A program made the position numbers and the translations under genes. Shown here piece after piece: positions 52,167 to 57,183 of a DNA stretch of 57,183 nucleotides. Under the pieces are notes generated by a model. The model saw only the letters and a program-made list of their open reading frames with translations. It was not told where the DNA came from and made no database searches. Position 1 is the stretch's first letter. The number at the start of each line of letters is the position of its first letter. The DNA comes from Thiobacillus sp. UBA6205 (lineage in GTDB: Bacteria > Pseudomonadota > Gammaproteobacteria > Burkholderiales > Thiobacillaceae): contig DISR01000069.1 of assembly GCA_002421825.1 (NCBI GenBank), positions 1 to 57,183 of the forward strand, in the 5' to 3' direction.

Positions 52167-53576
52167 TTAAGACTGGGCGAGGCGGTCGTCCTCGCTCACG
52201 AACCACTTCAGCTTGTGGTGCAGGCTGACGACCTTGCCGACAATGATGAGGGTAGGCGGCTTCAACTGTGCCTCCACGGCCAGCACGGGCAGGGTCTCCA
52301 GCGTGCCGGTAACCACGCGCTGGTGCGGGGTGGTGCCCTGCTGCACGATGGCGGCGGGCGTTTGCGGCGACAGCCCGTGCCTGACCAGTTCCTGCGCCAG
52401 CACCGGCAGGCCCTGCAGGCCCATGTAGATGACGATGGTCTGGTTGGGCTTGGCCATCGCATCCCAGTCGAGGTTGGGACTGTCGTCCTTGAGATGGCCG
52501 GTGACGAAGGTGACCGATTGCGCGTAATCGCGATGGGTCAGCGGAATGCCGGCATAGGAAGCGACGCCGGCTGCCGCGGTGATGCCGGGCACGACCTGGA
52601 ACGGCACGCCGTGGTCGACCAGGGTTTCGATTTCCTCGCCGCCGCGGCCGAAGATGAAGGGGTCGCCGCCCTTGAGGCGCAGCACGCGCTTGCCTTCCTT
52701 GGCCAGGCGCACCAGCATCATGTTGATGTCTTCCTGCGGCACGGCATGGTTGGCGCGCTTCTTCCCGACGTAGACGCGCTCGGCGTCGCGCCGGCACATT
52801 TCCAGGATGGGCTCGGAAACCAGGTTGTCGTGCACCACCACGTCGGCCTGCTGCATCAGGCGCAGCGCGCGGAAAGTCAGCAGGTCGGGATTGCCGGGAC
52901 CGGCGCCGACCAGATAGACCTCGCCTTGCGGGGCATCGTCTTTCTCGCTGTCGAGAGTGCGCTGCAGCAGCCTGGCGGCCTCGTCCTCCCTGCCGGAGAA
53001 CACCAGTTCCGCCACCGGCCCCTGCAGCACCTTTTCCCAGAAAATGCGGCGCATGGGCGCGTGGCTGAACTTGGCCTTGACCTGTCCGCGGAAGCTTTCC
53101 GCCAGGTGCGCGAGACGGCCGTAGCTCGCCGGGATCAGGGTTTCCAGGCGCGCGCGCAACAGGCGCGCCAGCACCGGCGAGGCGCCGCCGGTTCCGATCG
53201 CCACGACCATGGGCGAGCGGTCGAGGATCGCCGGCAGCACGAAGCTGCACAGCGCGGGCTTGTCGACCACATTGACCGGCAACTGGCGCGCGCGTGCCGC
53301 CTCGAACACCTGCTGGTCGATGACGTCGTCCTCAGCCGCGCCGATGACCAGTTCCACGCCGTCCAGCAAGCCCGCTTCGAAAGCCGCGCGCATGTGGACG
53401 ATGCGGCCCTGCCCCTTGATGTCGGCGAAGGCCGGGGCCAGTTCGCCGTCGTGCGCGACGCAGACCTTGGCGCCGGCACTCGCCAGCATGGCGGATTTGC
53501 GCGCGGCGGTTTCGCCGCCGCCGACAACGAGGCAGGTCTTGCCGCGCAGGTCAAGGAAAATGGGAAGGAAGTTCAT
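52167..53576 (-). CDS. cysG: Siroheme synthase CysG
   Basis: A 469-residue bifunctional enzyme. Residues about 1-215 are the precorrin-2 dehydrogenase and ferrochelatase part (VVGGGETAARKSAMLAS). Residues about 216-469 are the uroporphyrinogen III methyltransferase (VYLVGAGPGNPDLLT, VYVGKK and KGGDPFIFGRGGEE). It makes siroheme, which the dissimilatory sulfite reductase DsrAB needs. It is encoded right after dsrR on the same strand, as in several sulfur oxidisers. The start at MNFLPIFLDL (53576) is preferred to an in-frame ATG further upstream within the repeat. Confidence 0.96.
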   Translation of the reverse strand: MNFLPIFLDLRGKTCLVVGGGETAARKSAMLASAGAKVCVAHDGELAPAFADIKGQGRIVHMRAAFEAGLLDGVELVIGAAEDDVIDQQVFEAARARQLPVNVVDKPALCSFVLPAILDRSPMVVAIGTGGASPVLARLLRARLETLIPASYGRLAHLAESFRGQVKAKFSHAPMRRIFWEKVLQGPVAELVFSGREDEAARLLQRTLDSEKDDAPQGEVYLVGAGPGNPDLLTFRALRLMQQADVVVHDNLVSEPILEMCRRDAERVYVGKKRANHAVPQEDINMMLVRLAKEGKRVLRLKGGDPFIFGRGGEEIETLVDHGVPFQVVPGITAAAGVASYAGIPLTHRDYAQSVTFVTGHLKDDSPNLDWDAMAKPNQTIVIYMGLQGLPVLAQELVRHGLSPQTPAAIVQQGTTPHQRVVTGTLETLPVLAVEAQLKPPTLIIVGKVVSLHHKLKWFVSEDDRLAQS

Positions 53577-53581
53577 TTTTT

Positions 53582-53644
53582 CACAAGGAGGACATGAGGA
53601 CATGAGGAAAACAAATCTCTTGTCCTCCTGTCCTCTTTGTTCAA
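53582..53644. repeat. Palindromic element, GAGGACA type (copy 6)
   Basis: Left arm CACAAGGAGGACATGAGGAC and right arm CTCTTGTCCTCCTGTCCTCT pair across a short loop. It fills the gap between dsrR and cysG. Confidence 0.85.
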
Positions 53645-53660
53645 GATTTTTCCGCTGGGA

Positions 53661-54044
53661 TCAACGGCTGCCGCAGCTGCCGCCGCCGCAACCGCCGGAG
53701 CCGCAGCCGCCGCCACTGCCGCTGCTGGAACTGCAGCCGCCGCCATCTACCGGGCCGGCGTCATTGGGGTTCATGAACACGAACAGCGGCTGGCCGTCTT
53801 CTTCGACGAAGTCGACGGTCACGCCGTTCAGCAGTTCGGCGCTGTGCTCGTTGACGAGCAGGGTGATGCCCTCGACGACGATGCTCTTGTCGTTTTCGCG
53901 CTCGTTGTCCATGCCCATGGCATATTCGATGGAACCGTCGAACGCGCGGCGCGCAGCGATGCGCAGTGCCAGGCCTTCAAAAGAGGATTCGGGCGGAATG
54001 GCCGACTGGATCTGGTGTACGGCAGCGGGGGTCAGGGTAAGCAT
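53661..54044 (-). CDS. dsrR: DsrR-like protein (IscA fold) with Gly/Cys-rich tail
   Basis: A 127-residue protein of the IscA/HesB fold. The core (MLTLTPAAVHQIQSAIPP, NDKSIVVEGITLLVNEHSAELL) fits DsrR of Allochromatium, which lacks the cluster-binding cysteines of IscA. Here the core also has no cysteine, but the last 30 residues are a low-complexity tail of Gly, Ser and four Cys that follows NPNDAGP. The tail could restore metal or sulfur binding. Place between dsrN and cysG agrees with the dsr operon order. Confidence 0.85.
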   Translation of the reverse strand: MLTLTPAAVHQIQSAIPPESSFEGLALRIAARRAFDGSIEYAMGMDNERENDKSIVVEGITLLVNEHSAELLNGVTVDFVEEDGQPLFVFMNPNDAGPVDGGGCSSSSGSGGGCGSGGCGGGSCGSR

Positions 54045-54064
54045 GGTTTCTCCAGGTTAAAAAA

Positions 54065-55477
54065 TCAGGCAGCAGCCGCTTTGTCATGAGGGCTGGTGTC
54101 AACAGACCCTGCGGATTTGCACTTCTCCACCAGAGCCAGGAAGCGATTCACCCAGGAAAAACACCGGGTGGAACGCAGGTGCGTGTACGACGCCAGCAGA
54201 TTCCGATAGACCAGGCCGTCGCGCTTGCCGTCGATGCCATGGCCGCGCAGCACTTCGTATGCATATGTAAGGCCATCCGGCAGGTTCTCAAGGCTGGAAT
54301 AGTGGAATTCGTGGGCATGAATGTCCCCTTCCGGCGCTTCGCTATCCCAGGGACTCGCGCCGGTTTCCTTGAGGCGAACATAGCCGCGGCCCACGGGCTT
54401 GTCGTGCATGACGATGTCGCCGGGAATCACGCCGGCCATGGCGTGGGTCCTGTCTTTCCAGTTCATTGAGCGCGCCAGGTACATGAGGCCGCCGCACTCG
54501 GCATAAGTCGGCAAGCCGTTGTCGATGGCCTGTTTGATCTCGTTGCGCAGACTGACATTGGCTTCCAGTTCGGCCATGAAGGACTCTGGAAAGCCGCCGC
54601 CTATGATGAGACCGTCGATTGCGGGCAGGTGCCGATCCTGCATGGCATTGATCGGCACCAGATCCGCCCCGCCCTCGCGCAGCGCCTGCAGGTCATCTTC
54701 GTAATAGAAGCCGAAAGCGGCGTCGCGCATGATGCCCACGCGCAGCTTGCGCGAAGCTTGCGGCGGCGCGGGCATGACCAGCCCGGTTTTCGGCTGTTCC
54801 CGAGTCAGCGACAGCAGCCTGTCGAGGTCGACCTGTTCGGCCACCCATTTTGCGATCTGGCTGATCTGCTCGTTGGCTTCACCCGCCTCGTTGCTGGGAA
54901 TCAGGCCGAGATGGCGCTCGAGGATCTGCATGCCGGCTTCGTGCTGCACGGCGCCGATCACCGGCACATCGGTATAGTGTTCGATCACCGCGCGCAGCTT
55001 GCTTTCGTGCCGGCTGCCGCCCAACTGGTTGAGAATGACCCCGGCGATGCGGACGTCCTTGTCGAAAGCCTGGTAACCCAGGATCAGGGGGGCCACGCCG
55101 CGCGTCATGCCGCGCGCATCGATGACCAGCACCACCGGAATGTCGAGCAATTTGGCCAGGGCGGCATTGCTGTTGCTGCCGTCGAGGTCGAGCCCGTCGT
55201 ACAAGCCCTTGTTGCCTTCGACCAACGCCACATCGGCGTCCTGAGCCTGGGTTTCGAACACTTCGCAGACCTCGTCCTTGCCCATCAGGTAGAAGTCGAG
55301 GTTGTGGCAGGGGCGCCGGCTCGCGCGGGTGAGCCACATGGGATCGATGTAGTCCGGGCCTTTCTTGTACGGCTGCACCCCGAGCCCGCGCTCACTGAGC
55401 GCCGCGCACAGGCCGATGCTCAGGGTGGTTTTCCCAGAGGACTTGTGTGCGGCAGAGATCAGAAGGCGCGACTGCAT
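54065..55477 (-). CDS. dsrN: DsrN, cobyrinate a,c-diamide synthase-like amidase
   Basis: A 470-residue protein of the CobB/CbiA type. The P-loop ISAAHKSSGKTT is at the start, with KKGPDYIDPMWLTRA in the first domain. The C-terminal glutamine amidotransferase domain has the nucleophile Cys in YAECGGLMYL. In dsr operons DsrN is believed to amidate siroheme to give the siroamide of DsrAB. The ATG at 55477 is preferred, with a TTG at 55492 as alternative. It lies between dsrP and dsrR on the same strand. Confidence 0.95.
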   Translation of the reverse strand: MQSRLLISAAHKSSGKTTLSIGLCAALSERGLGVQPYKKGPDYIDPMWLTRASRRPCHNLDFYLMGKDEVCEVFETQAQDADVALVEGNKGLYDGLDLDGSNSNAALAKLLDIPVVLVIDARGMTRGVAPLILGYQAFDKDVRIAGVILNQLGGSRHESKLRAVIEHYTDVPVIGAVQHEAGMQILERHLGLIPSNEAGEANEQISQIAKWVAEQVDLDRLLSLTREQPKTGLVMPAPPQASRKLRVGIMRDAAFGFYYEDDLQALREGGADLVPINAMQDRHLPAIDGLIIGGGFPESFMAELEANVSLRNEIKQAIDNGLPTYAECGGLMYLARSMNWKDRTHAMAGVIPGDIVMHDKPVGRGYVRLKETGASPWDSEAPEGDIHAHEFHYSSLENLPDGLTYAYEVLRGHGIDGKRDGLVYRNLLASYTHLRSTRCFSWVNRFLALVEKCKSAGSVDTSPHDKAAAA

Positions 55478-55506
55478 CAAATTACAATTCAATTCAAAAA
55501 AATCTT

Positions 55507-55574
55507 CACAAGGAGGACAAGAGGACAGGAGTAAACCCGCTTTGCCTTAACTCTTGTCCTCATGTCCTCTTTGT
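55507..55574. repeat. Palindromic element, GAGGACA type (copy 7)
   Basis: Left arm CACAAGGAGGACAAGAGGAC and right arm CTCTTGTCCTCATGTCCTCT. It lies between dsrP and dsrN, next to the terminator-like hairpin at 55601. With copy 6 it marks both gaps around the dsrN-dsrR pair. Confidence 0.85.
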
Positions 55575-55600
55575 AAAAGCTTTTGGATTTCAATCTCCAA

Positions 55601-55629
55601 AAGGCAAACAAGGGCGCTTGCGCGCCCTT
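55601..55629 (-). terminator. Possible intrinsic terminator after dsrP
   Basis: On the minus strand AAGGGCGC-GCAA-GCGCCCTT is followed by TGTTTGCCTTTT. The stem is eight pairs with a GCAA loop. The T run is broken, so it may only partly end or slow transcription before dsrN. Confidence 0.6.
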
Positions 55630-55663
55630 TGTCTTGCGTTCTGGGCCGGTCAAGCCGGCAGCC

Positions 55664-56869
55664 TTATTTCTTGGCGTGCGGGTCCGCCACCTCATCCGCC
55701 AGGCTTTCCGGCAGGATGCGCAGGATTTTCACCGCGAAGGCCACCATGGCCAGCGCGATGGCGACGCCGCCGACCCCCAGCATCCACTCCCAATGGCTGG
55801 GCGCATAGGCATGGATCTCGCCGTCGAAGAAGCTGCTCGTTTCAGTGAAGCCGGGGAACAGTTGCAGCGGGAAAGCCTGGCCGCCGACGATGGTGACATA
55901 CATCTGCGCCAGCGCACCCAGCACGATCATCACCGACGACGCGGCGATCGCGGTGCGGTTGCTGCGGGTATTGGGCGCGACCAGCAGGATGAAGGGCACG
56001 ACATAACCGATCACGACCTGACCGAGCCAGAACAGCATGGTATAGACGCCGCCGTCCTGCAGGATGAAACGCTCGAAGTCCCACTGCCTGGCGAAGTAGA
56101 TGTTGGTCAGGTGGTAGACCAGGGTCATGTAGAACGAAGCGGCGATAAAGACCACCAGCATGTTCTTAAGGCGGCGCAGAACCTCGTCGCCCAGGGCGCG
56201 CTGGCCCCAGGTGTAGGCGGGCATCAGCACCAGAACATAGATGGCGGTGCCGTAGAGCAGCGAGAACACGATGAACTTGGGCGCCAGGAGCGCGGTGCCA
56301 TAGGCCTGGCGCGCGACCAGAAAGCCGAAAATCAGGCCGGTTCCGGTGGTCAGAATCAGACGCCAGATGAAGGCGCCATAAGCCGCGAAGCCGTAAAAGG
56401 GTTTCGCGGTCTTGTCGAGCATGGTCCACAGATAGGCGGCGGTAAAGCCGAAGAAGCCGCTGTACAGCACCACGTTCCAGGAGAACACCGAGGTGGGGTT
56501 CACTTCCCAGGCGGTGATGATGGCGCGATCGGCGCGGCCGAGGTCCAGCATCAGCACGGCGAGGCCGCCGGCCAGCAGCGCGATGGCCAGCAGCGCGGAC
56601 AGCGGCGCCAGCGGCTTGTAGGCCTTCTTGGCGAACACGCCTGCCACCGAAGCGACGTTGAGCGCGCCGGAGGCCGCCACCACCAGGAACACGGCGAACA
56701 CGTGCGGCAGGCCCCAGACGATCTGGTTGTTCATGCCGGTGATGACATGGCCGTGATGCTCCATGTTGTAGGCGGCGAACAGGCCGATCAGAATCAGGGC
56801 GCCGAGACCGCCCAGCAACGCCCAGTAGCCGGCGCTGTTACCTTCGATTTCGCGATTGATGATTTGCAT
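55664..56869 (-). CDS. dsrP: DsrP, NrfD-like membrane quinone subunit
   Basis: A 401-residue integral membrane protein of the NrfD/PsrC type with about ten helices. It begins MQIINREIEGNSAGYWAL and contains the family stretch LDLGRADRAIITAWEVNPTS. In the DsrMKJOP complex it moves electrons between the quinone pool and the periplasmic iron-sulfur and haem subunits. It is three bases from dsrO and on the same strand. No odd features are seen. Confidence 0.95.
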   Translation of the reverse strand: MQIINREIEGNSAGYWALLGGLGALILIGLFAAYNMEHHGHVITGMNNQIVWGLPHVFAVFLVVAASGALNVASVAGVFAKKAYKPLAPLSALLAIALLAGGLAVLMLDLGRADRAIITAWEVNPTSVFSWNVVLYSGFFGFTAAYLWTMLDKTAKPFYGFAAYGAFIWRLILTTGTGLIFGFLVARQAYGTALLAPKFIVFSLLYGTAIYVLVLMPAYTWGQRALGDEVLRRLKNMLVVFIAASFYMTLVYHLTNIYFARQWDFERFILQDGGVYTMLFWLGQVVIGYVVPFILLVAPNTRSNRTAIAASSVMIVLGALAQMYVTIVGGQAFPLQLFPGFTETSSFFDGEIHAYAPSHWEWMLGVGGVAIALAMVAFAVKILRILPESLADEVADPHAKK

Positions 56870-56872
56870 GAA

Positions 56873-57183
56873 TCAGATCCCCGTATAGCGCACGCCGGTG
56901 TTCAGGCCGAGGTCGGCGCGAATTTCCTTGCTGGCATAAGTGGCAAGACGCTGGGCGATTTCGCTGCTGGCGTCGTTCAGGTCGCCGAACAGGATCGCCT
57001 GCTCCGGGCAGGCTTGCGCGCAGGCCGTCGTATTTTCACCCGCGTCGATCTTGTGCACACACAGGGTGCAGGACTCGACGCAGCCCTTGCCGCGCGGCAT
57101 GTGCGCGAGCTGGGTGTCGTTGAGGTCCTCGTGCACCAGCGAACGGGCCTTGTACGGACAGGCCATCATGCAGTAGCGGCAGC
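56873..57183 (-). CDS. dsrO: DsrO, periplasmic ferredoxin-like subunit (5' end cut by window edge)
   Basis: The last 103 codons or so of an iron-sulfur protein. Visible cysteine groups are CRYCMMACPYKARSL at the edge, then GCVESCTLCVHKIDAG and TACAQACPEQAILFGDLND. It is the ferredoxin-type subunit of the DsrMKJOP complex and ends three bases before dsrP. The N-terminal signal and earlier clusters are outside the window. Confidence 0.93.
   Translation of the reverse strand, partial: CRYCMMACPYKARSLVHEDLNDTQLAHMPRGKGCVESCTLCVHKIDAGENTTACAQACPEQAILFGDLNDASSEIAQRLATYASKEIRADLGLNTGVRYTGI

Overview
The window looks like part of the chromosome of a sulfur-oxidising Betaproteobacterium of the Sulfuricella/Thiobacillus type. 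This is inferred from gene content, since there is no rRNA and I could not search. The right edge holds the distal end of a reverse-type dsr operon on the minus strand (dsrO partial, dsrP, dsrN, dsrR, then a siroheme synthase cysG). A dsrS-like gene lies about 38 kb away. The DNA is GC-rich, genes are tightly packed, and many neighbours share ATGA or GTGA start/stop overlaps. I see no tRNA, rRNA, CRISPR array, integrase or complete insertion sequence.

Layout. 0.1-12.1 kb: housekeeping and accessory genes (thioredoxin, rmuC, a secreted nuclease, an EamA transporter, mtfA, typA, a truncated haemoglobin coupled to an unknown exported protein, a divergent egtD/egtB pair, purT, and a lipoprotein with a frameshift). 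12.2-18.6 kb: a MoxR ATPase and VWA/metallopeptidase pair, dsrS, and a run of small conserved genes including a LexA/S24-fold protein with no DNA-binding domain. Four consecutive gaps here carry long palindromic elements. 18.8-23.7 kb: a NUDIX hydrolase, a NarX/NarL-like two-component pair separated by a 265-bp multi-hairpin spacer, a repeat-rich gap, and an ECF sigma factor translationally coupled to an anti-sigma factor whose outer domain is a DsrE fold. 23.9-29.1 kb: a BT1-type transporter and a MoxR-DUF58-TgpA transglutaminase operon.

29.2-40.7 kb: an arsenic/iron region. It has an arsenosugar set (arsS, two rSAM-associated glycosyltransferases, a DUF3047 protein, a flavin disulfide oxidoreductase, arsM), a FeoB-like transporter with a degenerate G domain behind a strong promoter and a Fur-like box, a TVP38-rhodanese fusion, a sterol-desaturase-like protein, and an ArsR-rhodanese fusion regulator.

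40.7-52.2 kb: a long co-directional sulfur and molybdoenzyme cluster read divergently from the ArsR-rhodanese gene. In order it encodes a TauE/SafE exporter, two small exported Cys proteins, a TlpA thioredoxin, a tandem rhodanese, a three-subunit type II DMSO-reductase-family enzyme whose gamma subunit is fused to a cytochrome c, a small unknown protein, a DsrE-like protein, a cystathionine gamma-synthase/lyase-type enzyme, a cysteine desulfurase-like enzyme and a DUF486 membrane protein. I regard this cluster as the best candidate for an undescribed system: a periplasmic sulfur-compound dehydrogenase or reductase with its own sulfane-sulfur handling proteins and a persulfide-type regulator. 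The DsrE-tethered sigma/anti-sigma pair is the second best candidate.
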